Positions 27,340 through 35,881 of a stretch of DNA of 64,000 nt are shown here, one piece after another. Position 1 is the first letter of the stretch, and the number at the start of each line of letters is the position of its first letter. Origin of the DNA: Rhodoferax sp. TH121. GTDB lineage: Bacteria; Pseudomonadota; Gammaproteobacteria; Burkholderiales; Burkholderiaceae_C. Below the pieces are notes generated by a model. That model did no database searches, was not told the DNA's origin, and saw nothing but the letters and a program-made list of their open reading frames with translations. The stretch covers positions 1-64,000 of the forward strand of contig NZ_NOXW01000018.1 of the NCBI RefSeq assembly GCF_002251855.1. Direction: 5' to 3'. The translations under genes were made by a program, and so were the position numbers.

Positions 27340-28740
27340 ATGACCACGATTCTTCACCTCGGACTGGGCTCCTTCCACCGCGCGCACCAGGCGCTCTACA
27401 TCCACCAGCTGCGCCAGCAGGGCGACATGCGCTGGTCTATCGCCGGTGGCAACCTGCGCCCCGATATGCTGGACACCATGGCCGCGCTGCAGGCCCAGGG
27501 CGGCGCCTACACGCTGGAGACCGTCACCCCCCAGGGCGAGCGTAGTTACACGCGTATCGAATCCATCCAGAAAGTCATTCCTTACCAGCCCGATCTGAAG
27601 CCCCTGATCACCGTCGGTGCCGAGGCCGACACACGCATCATCTCTTTCACGGTGACCGAAGCCGGCTACTACCTCGACGCCAAAAACCAGCTCGACTGGA
27701 CCACCTTTGCCGATCTGCGGGCGGACCTGGAGGCTGTCAAGGCCGGCCAGGCCGGGCACACCATCTACGGCGGGCTGGTCAGCATCCTGCGTGCCCGGAT
27801 GCAAGCGGGTGCAGGCCCGGTCACCTTGATGAACTGCGACAACCTGCGCCATAACGGCGAACGTTCGCGCAGCGGCCTGCTGCAGTTCATCGACGCCTTG
27901 GGCGATGCGGAACTCAAAACCTGGGTGGAAGCCAACACCTGCAGTCCCAACGCCATGGTGGACCGCATCACCCCGCGCCCCACGCCCGACGTGGCTGAGC
28001 GTGTCAGGGCGGCCACCGGCTGGGACGATCGTGCCGCGCTGATGGGCGAAAGTTTCATCCAGTGGGTGATCGAAGACAACTTCATTGCTGGCCGCCCCGA
28101 ATGGGAGCGGGTGGGCGTGGAGATGGTGGTCTCGGTGGACGCCTACGAGGAGGCCAAGATTCGCCTGCTCAACGCCACCCACAGCTGCATTGCCTGGGCC
28201 GGCACCTTGGTGGGTTACCAGTACATCCACGAAGGCACCCACGACACGGCCATCCGCCGCATGGCCTATGACTACGTGACGGACGACACCATCCCCGTGC
28301 TGGACACGCCTGAAAAGCCCAGCCCGCTGGACCTGCGCAAGTACCGCGATGTGGTGCTGGACCGCTTTGGCAACCCCGCCATCCAGGACACCAACCAGCG
28401 CGTGGCTATGGACGGCTACTCCAAGATCCCGGGCTTCATTGCCCCCACCATCCGCGAACGCCTGGCGCGCGGTGAGTCCATTGCCAGCGTGGCCATGCTG
28501 CCCGCGCTGTTTTTGGCCTACCTGCAGCGCTGGCACAAGGGTGAGATTGCTTACACCTACCAGGACCAGGCCATGGACCCTGCGGCCGCCCACGCCATCT
28601 GCGAATCTGCCGACCCGGTGGCTGCGTTTGGGGCCGACCCGGTGCTGTGGGGCCCGCTGGCGTCACGCCCGCAGTTGGTGGACGCCTTGCGTGTGGCCCA
28701 TGCTCGGGTGCAGCACTTTGTGGAAAACCACCTGGGCTGA
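27340..28740 (+). CDS. dalD: D-arabinitol 4-dehydrogenase (mannitol dehydrogenase family)
   Basis: This 466-residue enzyme belongs to the long-chain polyol-specific mannitol dehydrogenase family. Its N-terminus (LHLGLGSFHRAHQALYIHQL) and the GGAYTLETVTPQGERSY and TEAGYYLD segments closely resemble Klebsiella DalD, which oxidises D-arabinitol to D-xylulose. The domain order is an N-terminal Rossmann domain, then a helical C-terminal domain with the conserved catalytic Lys in the YSKIPGFIAPT segment. The ATG at 27340 is preferred over an in-frame TTG at 27286 that overlaps the previous gene. No clear ribosome site is visible. It suggests that arabinitol is a main substrate of the operon. Confidence 0.88.
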   Translation: MTTILHLGLGSFHRAHQALYIHQLRQQGDMRWSIAGGNLRPDMLDTMAALQAQGGAYTLETVTPQGERSYTRIESIQKVIPYQPDLKPLITVGAEADTRIISFTVTEAGYYLDAKNQLDWTTFADLRADLEAVKAGQAGHTIYGGLVSILRARMQAGAGPVTLMNCDNLRHNGERSRSGLLQFIDALGDAELKTWVEANTCSPNAMVDRITPRPTPDVAERVRAATGWDDRAALMGESFIQWVIEDNFIAGRPEWERVGVEMVVSVDAYEEAKIRLLNATHSCIAWAGTLVGYQYIHEGTHDTAIRRMAYDYVTDDTIPVLDTPEKPSPLDLRKYRDVVLDRFGNPAIQDTNQRVAMDGYSKIPGFIAPTIRERLARGESIASVAMLPALFLAYLQRWHKGEIAYTYQDQAMDPAAAHAICESADPVAAFGADPVLWGPLASRPQLVDALRVAHARVQHFVENHLG

Positions 28741-28792
28741 AATCACAGGCCAATGCTGGTAATGTCATGACGTCGTTCTGAGGAAATTCGCC

Positions 28793-29761
28793 ATGGTTGC
28801 ACCCCATTCACCGATCGCACAGCTGGGCAGCCCGGTCAGTCGCCGCCGCGCGCCCGAGCTGGAGGCGGATTACAACCGCAATCCGTCCTTGGGCTACGAG
28901 CCGACCGACGAGGTGGGCTTCATCCGCTGCCTGGGGCACGGGTACCCCACGCCGCTGGCACGCTGGCATTGCCATGACGAGTACGAGTTGCACCTCATCA
29001 CCGCCACCTCTGGCAAGGTATTTGTGGGCGACTGGATTGGCCCCTTTGAGCCCGGCCAGCTGATCTTGTGTGGCCCGCGCTTGCCACACAATTGGATCTC
29101 GCTCGACGTGCCCGAAGAAGGTGTGGAAAAACGTGACCTGGTGATTCAGTTCCGCCACGAACCACTGGAGCAGGCTTGCCAGAGCATTCCCGAATTTACG
29201 GAGGTGCTGCCGCTGCTGGAGCGGGCGCGCCACGGCATCGAGTTTTTTGGCCTGTCAAGCCAGGCCGAGGCGCACTGGCACGCGGTCAAGGCGTCGCGCG
29301 GTCTCAAGCGTTTGGCGGCGTTTTGCGAATTCATGACGGACCTGGCCCGCTGTACCGACTATCGCCTGCTTTCCAATGTGCAGATGCGCGGTGTGGAAAA
29401 CGATGCCGAGCTGGACCAGATCAACACTATCGTCAACCGCATCACCGAGAACCCCTCGCACTCGCAGACGGCGGCCGAGGTGGCGGCAGAGTTGGCCATG
29501 AGCGAGAGCCGCTTCTCGCGCTTTTTCCGCCGCGCTACCGGCAACACCTACACCGACTTTGTGAACCGCGTGCGCATCAACCGCGCCTGCCAACTGCTCA
29601 TGAGTTCGGACCGGTATGTGACCAACATCTGCTACGACGTGGGCTTTAACAACGTGGCCAACTTCAACCGCCGCTTTCTGGAGCTCAAGGGCATGACGCC
29701 GTCGGAGTTCCGCAAGCAGGCTGAGAGCCGCTTTGGTGGTGCGCCGGCTCAGGCGGCCTGA
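28793..29761 (+). CDS. AraC-family regulator of the polyol operon
   Basis: This 322-residue protein has an N-terminal cupin-like sensing domain (about residues 45-130, including WHCHDEYELHLI) and a C-terminal pair of helix-turn-helix motifs (about 215-310, with AELAMSESRFSRFFRRATG and the family signature VGFNNVANFNRRF). GAGG lies before the ATG. It follows the arabinitol dehydrogenase by 52 bp in the same direction and probably activates the upstream operon when polyol is present (inference). Its last 13 bases overlap the end of the convergent gene. Confidence 0.87.
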   Translation: MVAPHSPIAQLGSPVSRRRAPELEADYNRNPSLGYEPTDEVGFIRCLGHGYPTPLARWHCHDEYELHLITATSGKVFVGDWIGPFEPGQLILCGPRLPHNWISLDVPEEGVEKRDLVIQFRHEPLEQACQSIPEFTEVLPLLERARHGIEFFGLSSQAEAHWHAVKASRGLKRLAAFCEFMTDLARCTDYRLLSNVQMRGVENDAELDQINTIVNRITENPSHSQTAAEVAAELAMSESRFSRFFRRATGNTYTDFVNRVRINRACQLLMSSDRYVTNICYDVGFNNVANFNRRFLELKGMTPSEFRKQAESRFGGAPAQAA

Positions 29762-30549
29762 GCACGCGCGCCTTTGCGGTACTCGTCGGGCGTGCTGCCC
29801 ACCAGCCGCTTGAACATACTGATAAACGCCGAGGCGCTGCCGTAACCCTGGTCCAGCGCAATCGTCTCCACCGTTTGCCCCGCCTCCAGGAGCGGCATGG
29901 CGCGCACCACGCGCAAGCGCTGGCGCCATTCCGCCAGGGACATGCCCAGGTCGCGCTGGCAGCGGCGCGTGAGGGTGCGCTCGGTGGTGTGGGCAGCGTG
30001 GGCCAGTTCGGGTAGCGAGCGGTTGTCACCCGGGTTGGCCTCCAGCGCCCGCAATACGGAACCCAGCAGCGGGTCCTCTGAGGTGGGCAGGTAGCTGCCC
30101 GCGCGGGGCGCGGTCGCCAGTTGGTCCAGCAGCACTTGCAGCAAACGCGTGTGCTGCGGCGTGGCGTCTTGGCCGGGGGGCTGTTGCCGCAGGTGCTCTA
30201 GCAGCGCACGCACCAGCGGGCTCACGGTCACCGCGCAAGGTGTGGCGGGCAGGGCGCTGCACAGCTGCGGGCCCACATACAGCGAGCAATGGTGCGCTTC
30301 GTAGCGGTTCAACCCGACGTGCTGGAGCTTGGGCGGCAGCCACACGCCGTACTGCGGTGGCGCCAAATAGTGGTGGTCCGCCACCTTCACCTCCATCACC
30401 CCACTAAACGAATACACGAACTCCCCCCAGGCGTGCTGGTGCAGCGGGTAGATGCCTTCGGCCGGCGCCACTGCGCTGCGGAACATGATGGGCGCGGGCA
30501 GGTTGGGGCTGGAGAGCGGAACCTCCAGCTTGGGTTTGAGGATGGGCAT
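29749..30549 (-). CDS. AraC-family regulator with N-terminal cupin
   Basis: This 266-residue protein carries a cupin (about residues 35-90, HQHAWGEFVYSFSG) and a C-terminal AraC DNA-binding region (about 165-262, with CQRDLGMSLAEWRQR and YGSASAFISMFKRLVG). The layout matches the NimR/YidZ-type regulators that sit beside exporter genes. It is divergent from a DMT-family exporter across a 90-bp gap, so it probably controls that gene and itself. The ATG at 30549 is chosen because the cupin begins at its normal distance; the longer open frame upstream runs into the exporter promoter. Confidence 0.85.
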   Translation of the reverse strand: MPILKPKLEVPLSSPNLPAPIMFRSAVAPAEGIYPLHQHAWGEFVYSFSGVMEVKVADHHYLAPPQYGVWLPPKLQHVGLNRYEAHHCSLYVGPQLCSALPATPCAVTVSPLVRALLEHLRQQPPGQDATPQHTRLLQVLLDQLATAPRAGSYLPTSEDPLLGSVLRALEANPGDNRSLPELAHAAHTTERTLTRRCQRDLGMSLAEWRQRLRVVRAMPLLEAGQTVETIALDQGYGSASAFISMFKRLVGSTPDEYRKGARAQAA

Positions 30550-30597
30550 GGCGGTGGCGCGTGACGGTTGGCAGCTTCGCTGGATGGCTTGTCTGGT

Positions 30598-30616
30598 TTT
30601 CACTATATCAATGAAA
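30598..30616. promoter_or_regulatory. Inverted repeat between divergent regulator and exporter genes
   Basis: TTTCA-N9-TGAAA (30598-30616) lies 24 bp upstream of the exporter start and overlaps an AT-rich CACTATATCA stretch that may hold a -10 element. It is a plausible site for the adjacent cupin-AraC regulator. Confidence 0.35.
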
Positions 30617-30639
30617 GACGTCACTTCAATAATCCGCCC

Positions 30640-31587
30640 ATGAACAGCCGAAAACCTCTTGATTCCCCTGCCGTCGCTTGCATGCTGGTGCTGTGCGTGC
30701 TGTGGGCCTTGCAGCAAGTCGCTCTCAAGGCCACGGCCGACGACATTGCCCCCATCTTCCTGATTGCACTGCGCTCCGGCGCGGCTGCGGTGCTGGTCGC
30801 CCTGTTGATGGTGGTACGCGGCGAGAGTTGGGGCCTGCGTGATGGCAACTGGCGCCCGGGCTTGGTGGTGGGGGGGCTGTTCGGGTTGGAGTTTTTGCTG
30901 GTGGGGGAGGGGCTGCGCCACACCAGTGCCTCGCACATGGTGGTGTTTTTGTACACCGCGCCCATCTTCGCGGCGCTGGGCTTGCACTGGCGCCTGCCGT
31001 CCGAACGTTTGGGGGCAGTGCAGTGGCTGGGTATTGCGCTGGCGTTTGGTGGCATTGCCATCGCCTTCTTTGGCCGCAGCCAGCCGTCTGCGGCTGTGCC
31101 TGGCAATATGCTGTGGGGCGACTTTCTGGGCCTGTTGGCGGGCATGGCCTGGGGCGCCACCACCATGGTGGTGCGTTGCTCACGCCTGTCCAGCGCGCCG
31201 GCCACGCAAACGCTGTTGTACCAACTGGTGTGCGCGTTTGTCTTGCTGTTGGCGGCTTCGTTGGCCACGGGCCAGGCCCATTTTGTGCCGGGGCCACGGG
31301 TATGGAGCGCCTTGGCGTTTCACACGCTGGTGGTGTCGTTTGCCAGTTTCCTGGTCTGGTTCTGGCTGCTGCGCCACTACCTGGCGTCGCGCCTGGGCGT
31401 GTTCTCGTTCATGACGCCGCTGTTTGGCATCGTGCTGGGCGCCTGGCTGTTGGACGAGCCGATTGAACTGAGTTTTGTGCTGGGGGCGGTACCCGTGCTG
31501 CTGGGCATTGTGCTGGTCAGTGGGGGCGGCTGGTTGGGCCCGCTGCTGGCACCATGGCGCAAAAAAACAGCCCCTGACTTGCTATGA
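30640..31587 (+). CDS. EamA/DMT-family exporter
   Basis: This 315-residue protein has ten predicted helices in two EamA repeats. The conserved segment TSASHMVVFLYTAPIFAALGLHW is near residues 90-112, and the second-repeat counterpart VFSFMTPLFGIVLGAWLLDEP is near 255-275. The ATG at 30640 gives the normal family length. It is divergent from a cupin-AraC regulator, the usual setting for a regulated efflux gene. The stop codon TGA is contributed by an interspersed repeat that begins 6 bp before the gene ends. The substrate is unknown. Confidence 0.87.
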   Translation: MNSRKPLDSPAVACMLVLCVLWALQQVALKATADDIAPIFLIALRSGAAAVLVALLMVVRGESWGLRDGNWRPGLVVGGLFGLEFLLVGEGLRHTSASHMVVFLYTAPIFAALGLHWRLPSERLGAVQWLGIALAFGGIAIAFFGRSQPSAAVPGNMLWGDFLGLLAGMAWGATTMVVRCSRLSSAPATQTLLYQLVCAFVLLLAASLATGQAHFVPGPRVWSALAFHTLVVSFASFLVWFWLLRHYLASRLGVFSFMTPLFGIVLGAWLLDEPIELSFVLGAVPVLLGIVLVSGGGWLGPLLAPWRKKTAPDLL

Positions 31588-31634
31588 AATTAGGAGCTGT
31601 TTGCGCAGTATCCACGGCCTGGAAGGCCGATTGG
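31581..31634 (+). repeat. Interspersed repeat, copy 5 (best match to consensus)
   Basis: GCTATGAAATTAGGAGCTG, TTTGCGCAGTATCCACGG, CCTGGAAGGCCGATTGGG. It fills the gap between convergent exporter and terC genes and supplies the exporter's stop codon (the TGA of CTATGAAA). The right-hand part CGGCCTGGAAGGCCG can fold into a small hairpin. Confidence 0.85.
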
Positions 31635-31638
31635 GTGC

Positions 31639-32385
31639 TTAATCCTTGGCGGCCTGGCGTTTGCCGCGGGCGCGGATGTTGAGCGCCTCCACGGCCAAGG
31701 AGAAGGCCATGGCAGCGTAGATGTAGCCCTTGGGGATTTCTTGGTCAAACGCTTCGGCGGTCAGCGCCATGCCGACCATCACCAGGAAAGCCAGCGCCAG
31801 CACCTTGACGGATGGGTGTTTGTCCACAAACTCGCCAATTGGCTTGGCCGCCACCAGCATCACACCGACCGAAGTCACCACGGCCGCCACCATCACGCTG
31901 ATCTGGTCCACCATGCCCACGGCGGTGATGACCGAGTCCAGCGAGAACACGATGTCGATGATGGCGATCTGGCCGATGATGGCCCAGAACAGCTTGGCAC
32001 CTGCGGCCTTGACGGCTGCGTTATCGGTCGCTGCGGGTGCGTGTTGCTCACGCGCTTCCACTTCCACAAAAATCTCGTGCGAGGCCTTGTAGAGCAGGAA
32101 AATGCCGCCCAACAGCAGCACCAAATCGCGACCGCTGAAGCCGTGGCCGGCGATGGTGAAGAGGTCGGCCGTCAGGCCCATCACCCAGCTCAGCGAGAAC
32201 AGCAGCAAGAGCCGTGAAACCATGGCAAAACCCAGGCCCAAGCGGCGCGCCTTGTCGCGCAGCTCGGGGGGGAGCCGACCCACCAGGATGGAGATGAAGA
32301 TGATGTTGTCGATGCCCAGCACAATCTCCAGGGCTGTCAACATCCCAAAAGCGATCCACACATTGGGGTCAAGCAAAAAATCCAT
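31639..32385 (-). CDS. TerC-family membrane protein
   Basis: This 248-residue protein has about seven helices with the two characteristic acidic motifs of the TerC family, EIVLGIDN (about residues 20-27) and DIVFSLDS (about 144-151), whose Asp residues are thought to take part in metal transport. Members export manganese or contribute to tellurite resistance. The protein lacks the C-terminal CBS and CorC domains found in longer relatives. It is 22 bp downstream of a zinc-ribbon gene, so the two are probably one transcript. No yybP-ykoY type leader fits in the short gap. Confidence 0.9.
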   Translation of the reverse strand: MDFLLDPNVWIAFGMLTALEIVLGIDNIIFISILVGRLPPELRDKARRLGLGFAMVSRLLLLFSLSWVMGLTADLFTIAGHGFSGRDLVLLLGGIFLLYKASHEIFVEVEAREQHAPAATDNAAVKAAGAKLFWAIIGQIAIIDIVFSLDSVITAVGMVDQISVMVAAVVTSVGVMLVAAKPIGEFVDKHPSVKVLALAFLVMVGMALTAEAFDQEIPKGYIYAAMAFSLAVEALNIRARGKRQAAKD

Positions 32386-32407
32386 GGTCAGGTTCTCGGT
32401 TCAAAGG

Positions 32408-32674
32408 TCAGTCAAAAATCTCGCTGAGCCATGACTTGTGCTTGCGCTTACCGTAACCACCGTGGTGGTAGTCAGAGTCGGCAAAGTCGGGGCGGCGCGG
32501 GGGCGGCTGGTAAGCGGGTTGTACCACCGCTGGCGCGCTCGCGCTACGTTCAATCAGCTTGTCGAGCTCTCCGCGGTCCAGCCAGACGCCTCGGCAGCTG
32601 GGGCAGTAGTCAATTTCCACGCCCTGGCGTTCGGTCATGACCAGGGTGACATCGGTGCATTGGGGGCATTTCAT
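32408..32674 (-). CDS. TFIIB-type zinc-ribbon protein
   Basis: This 88-residue protein starts with MKCPQC and contains CPSCRGVWLDRGELDKLIE (about residues 24-42), the two Cys pairs and the WLDRGEL signature of the zf-TFIIB family. The C-terminal half is Pro-, His- and Lys-rich (HHGGYGKRKHK) and probably disordered. These small cytoplasmic proteins are widespread in proteobacteria and have no assigned role. It lies upstream of terC in the same direction. Confidence 0.85.
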   Translation of the reverse strand: MKCPQCTDVTLVMTERQGVEIDYCPSCRGVWLDRGELDKLIERSASAPAVVQPAYQPPPRRPDFADSDYHHGGYGKRKHKSWLSEIFD

Positions 32675-32751
32675 GGCGCGGTCCTTTTCATCCGTAGGGC
32701 GGCGGATGGTAGGGCCGCAGGCCGCTTTCGGCGAATACTCTGCACGTTCAA

Positions 32752-32771
32752 CCCCGCAAAAAGCGGGGGTT
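32752..32771 (+). terminator. Stem-loop with short T run
   Basis: CCCCGC-AAAAA-GCGGGG followed by GTTTG is a compact GC hairpin with an A-rich loop. It lies between the divergent zinc-ribbon and amidohydrolase genes, so it does not end any visible gene. It may be a leader attenuator for the amidohydrolase or stray. Confidence 0.3.
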
Positions 32772-32846
32772 TGTGCCCTGCCCGTGCAGGCGGAACGTGC
32801 AGGCCCATGCTCGCTATCATGGCCACAGCAACAGGAGGTTCACGCG

Positions 32847-33890
32847 ATGAAACGCAGGCAATGCCTGGCCGCAGCGGGTTGTGCGGCACTCTGGATCGGT
32901 GGCGCACGAGCGCAAGAGGGTCCCGCCAGCCTGGCCACTCTCAAAGCGGGCTACGCACGTCGCATCAAGCGCCTGCTGGCGCAGGGGCATCTGCCCTACA
33001 TGGATGTCGAGAGCTCATGCAACCCGTCCAAGGTGGACATCGCAGCACTGGCCGCCGAGCTGGACCGCTTGCATATCGGCGCCATGGCCCTGTCCTCCGA
33101 CATGGGCAGCAACCAGTTCGAGCGCGGCGTGCGCCGCGACCACTTTTCCCGCCAGACTACGGCGCTGTTTCCCGAGCACTTCATCCCAGTGGGCAACGGC
33201 GGCCAGCCGCCCTTCACCACCGAAGTCGCCGACGCCTTTTTGCAAGCCCAGGAGGCCGCAGCCCGCGGGGGCGAATGGGCCATGCTGGGTGAGTACGAAT
33301 TTCGTCATTACCCGTCGCCGCGCCAGGTCAAACGCGGCGCCGATGACCGCGATGTGACTATCCCCCTGGATGGCCCGGTCGGTCACCGCCTGTTTGCCAT
33401 CAGCGAGAGCACTGGGCTGGCCTTCCAGCTCCATTACGAAATTGAAGACGCCTTGCTACCGGCACTGGAGCAGATGCTGTTGCAGTACCCCATGGCCCGT
33501 GTGGTCTGGTGCCATGTGGGGCAAATCCGTTACCAGGAACGCTCCACACGCTACGGCCCTGCGTACCTCGACGGCCTGCTCAGCCGCTGTCCCAATCTGT
33601 ATCTGGACACCGCCTTTGGCGATGCGCGCTCCATCTACCCCCTGAGCCGCCAGCGCCACTCCCGCGTGTGGGCCGACGATGGCACGCTGCAGCCTGCGTG
33701 GCGCGATCTCATGGCCGCACGTGCCAACCGTTTTTTGTCAGCCCTGGATTTGGGCAGTGACCGCCTGGACCGCATTCAGGAGTACGACCAGAAACACCGC
33801 TACTTCTTGAGCTGCCTGCCTGCCGAGGTGCGCCAGCAAGTGGCCTTTGGCACCGCGTGGCGGCTGATGTTTGGCGAAGACTTCGCCTAG
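32847..33890 (+). CDS. Exported amidohydrolase-like protein
   Basis: This 347-residue protein has a signal sequence with an Arg pair (MKRRQCLAAAGCAALWIGGARAQ written 1-23), giving export near residue 22. The rest resembles the amidohydrolase-related TIM barrel: DVESSCNP near residue 52, LHYEIED near 199, VVWCHVG near 222 and LYLDTAFGD near 251. The first metal-binding HxH motif is not obvious (DVESS stands in its place), so activity is uncertain. AGGAGG lies 8 bp before the ATG. It converges with the nucleoside permease gene, whose stop is 2 bp away. Confidence 0.72.
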   Translation: MKRRQCLAAAGCAALWIGGARAQEGPASLATLKAGYARRIKRLLAQGHLPYMDVESSCNPSKVDIAALAAELDRLHIGAMALSSDMGSNQFERGVRRDHFSRQTTALFPEHFIPVGNGGQPPFTTEVADAFLQAQEAAARGGEWAMLGEYEFRHYPSPRQVKRGADDRDVTIPLDGPVGHRLFAISESTGLAFQLHYEIEDALLPALEQMLLQYPMARVVWCHVGQIRYQERSTRYGPAYLDGLLSRCPNLYLDTAFGDARSIYPLSRQRHSRVWADDGTLQPAWRDLMAARANRFLSALDLGSDRLDRIQEYDQKHRYFLSCLPAEVRQQVAFGTAWRLMFGEDFA

Positions 33891-33892
33891 GG

Positions 33893-34816
33893 TCAGCGTT
33901 CGCCCTTGCGGTAGGGCTTCATCAGCGCCTGCGGGTAGCTTGCCTTGCGCGCCACCAGCACCAGCGCGAGGATGGACAACACATAGGGCAGCATCAGGTA
34001 CAGCTGGTAGGGCAGCACAGCGCTGCCGCTTTGCTGCAGGCGCAGCTGGATGGCGTCAAAAAAGGCAAACAGCAGCGCGCCCAGCAGCGCCTTGCCGGGC
34101 CGCCACGAGGCAAACACCACCAGCGCCACACAAATCCAGCCACGGCCGTTGACCATGTTGAAGAAAAAAGCGTTAAACGCCGACAGCGTGAGAAAGGAGC
34201 CCGCCATGGCCATGAGCGCCGAGCCGGCCACGATGGCACCCGTGCGCACTTTGGCCACCGACACACCCTGTCCCTCCGCCGCCTGCGGGTTCTCTCCCAC
34301 CATGCGCACCGACAGGCCCAGCGGCGTGCGGTACAACACGTAGCCCAGCAGCGGCACCAGCAGCAGGGCCAGCAACGTAAGTGGTGTTTGCTGCGCCAGC
34401 ACAGGCAGGCCCAGCCAGCCCATCTCGGCAAACGGGGTGATGGTGGGCGGCGTGCTCACCTTGGGGAAACTCACACGGTAGCCGTAATAGCTGAGCGAGG
34501 TGGCCAGTAGTGTGATGCCCAGGCCCGACACATGCTGTGACAGCGCCAAGCCCACGGTGAGGAAGGCATGCAGCGAACCCAACACGGCACCGGTACCCGC
34601 CGCCACTGCAACCCCGGTCCATAGCGAGGCCCCCGCATACACCGTGAGCCAGCCCGTAAAGGCGCCCGCCACCATGATGCCCTCGATGCCCAGGTTCAAG
34701 ACCCCGGCCCGCTCGCACAACAGCACCCCCAGCGTGCCCAGGATCAGCGGCGTGGCAATGCGAAACACGGCCACCCAGAACGAGAGGTTGGACAAAATAT
34801 CCAGCAGCTCCGTCAT
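33893..34816 (-). CDS. Nucleoside-type ABC transporter, permease 2
   Basis: This 307-residue inner-membrane protein is a BMP/NupQ/YufQ-type permease of the branched-chain permease fold (BPD_transp_2), with about eight to ten helices. The conserved NLGIEGIMVAGAF segment is near residues 41-53 and GENPQAAEGQGVSVAKVR near 190-207. It overlaps the preceding permease gene by 4 bp. With the ATPase and lipobinding protein of the same operon it imports nucleosides or related bases. Confidence 0.9.
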   Translation of the reverse strand: MTELLDILSNLSFWVAVFRIATPLILGTLGVLLCERAGVLNLGIEGIMVAGAFTGWLTVYAGASLWTGVAVAAGTGAVLGSLHAFLTVGLALSQHVSGLGITLLATSLSYYGYRVSFPKVSTPPTITPFAEMGWLGLPVLAQQTPLTLLALLLVPLLGYVLYRTPLGLSVRMVGENPQAAEGQGVSVAKVRTGAIVAGSALMAMAGSFLTLSAFNAFFFNMVNGRGWICVALVVFASWRPGKALLGALLFAFFDAIQLRLQQSGSAVLPYQLYLMLPYVLSILALVLVARKASYPQALMKPYRKGER

Positions 34817-35874
34817 TTGAACTTCACCTTGAACTGCGTCAGCAGCGTAGCCACCAGCACCGAGATCAGCGAGGTTGCCACGATCACATCGGCAATGTAG
34901 GTGGGCACGCCCACGGCGCGGCTCATGCTGTCGGCGCCCACCAGCACCCCCGCTACAAACACACTGGCCACCACCACCCCCAGCGGGTGCAGGCCCGCCA
35001 GCATGGCAATCACGATGCCGCTGTAGCCGTAGCCGGGCGACATGTCCAGCGTCAGATAACTGGTGCGTCCTGCGACCTCAATGGCACCTGATAGCCCAGC
35101 CAGCGCGCCCGATAGCATGGCAACCAGCACCACCGTGCGTGTGACCGGCACGCCGGCAAATGCCGCGGCGCGCGGGTTGGCGCCCACCGCGCGAATATCA
35201 AAGCCCAGCACCGTGTACTTGAGGAGAACCCACACCAGCACCGCCAGTGCGCAGGCGCCCAGCAGGCCGTTGTGCAGCCGGGTCTGAGCAATCAGCTTGC
35301 CCAGCTCCAGATCGGCAATAAGCGCCACACTCTGTGGCCAGCCCATGGCGGCAGGGTCCTTCATGGGTCCGTCCAGCATCAGCGACACCAGCAACAGCAC
35401 AATGAAATTCAGCAGCAGCGTGGTCACCACCTCGTCCACCCCCAGCCGCGCTTTCATGAGTGCCGGGCCCAGCAAGAGCAGCGCGCCTGCCAGCGCCGCG
35501 GCCAGCAGCATCAGCACAAACAGCAGCGCGGGCGGTAGGTCGAACCCCGTGCCGCCGTGCATGCCCCCCACGGCCACGGCCGCCAGCGCGCCCACATACA
35601 ACTGCCCCTCGGCCCCGATATTGAACAGACGCGCCCTGAAGGCCACCGCGGCAGCCAGGCCGGTCAGCATCAGTGGCACGGCGCGCGTCAGCGTCTCGCT
35701 GAGCGCAAATACCGAGCCAAAACCGCCCTGCAACAGCAGACCATAGGTCTGCCCTACGGGTGCCCCAGCCCACAGCACCAGCAGTGCACTGATGAGCAAG
35801 GTGAAAAGTATGGCGCCAACCGGAGCGAGCACCAGAGCGGCGGGTGAGGACGTATTGCGTTTGACGAGTTGCAT
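34813..35874 (-). CDS. Nucleoside-type ABC transporter, permease 1
   Basis: This 353-residue permease is the YufP/NupP-type partner of the next gene. The hallmark FNIGAEGQLYVGALAAV lies near residues 86-102, and VGANPRAAAFAGV near 227-239. The ATG at 35874 is chosen over a longer frame that runs into the ATPase gene; it lies 7 bp after the ATPase stop. The three genes are clearly one operon. Confidence 0.9.
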   Translation of the reverse strand: MQLVKRNTSSPAALVLAPVGAILFTLLISALLVLWAGAPVGQTYGLLLQGGFGSVFALSETLTRAVPLMLTGLAAAVAFRARLFNIGAEGQLYVGALAAVAVGGMHGGTGFDLPPALLFVLMLLAAALAGALLLLGPALMKARLGVDEVVTTLLLNFIVLLLVSLMLDGPMKDPAAMGWPQSVALIADLELGKLIAQTRLHNGLLGACALAVLVWVLLKYTVLGFDIRAVGANPRAAAFAGVPVTRTVVLVAMLSGALAGLSGAIEVAGRTSYLTLDMSPGYGYSGIVIAMLAGLHPLGVVVASVFVAGVLVGADSMSRAVGVPTYIADVIVATSLISVLVATLLTQFKVKFK

Positions 35875-35881
35875 GGCCACT

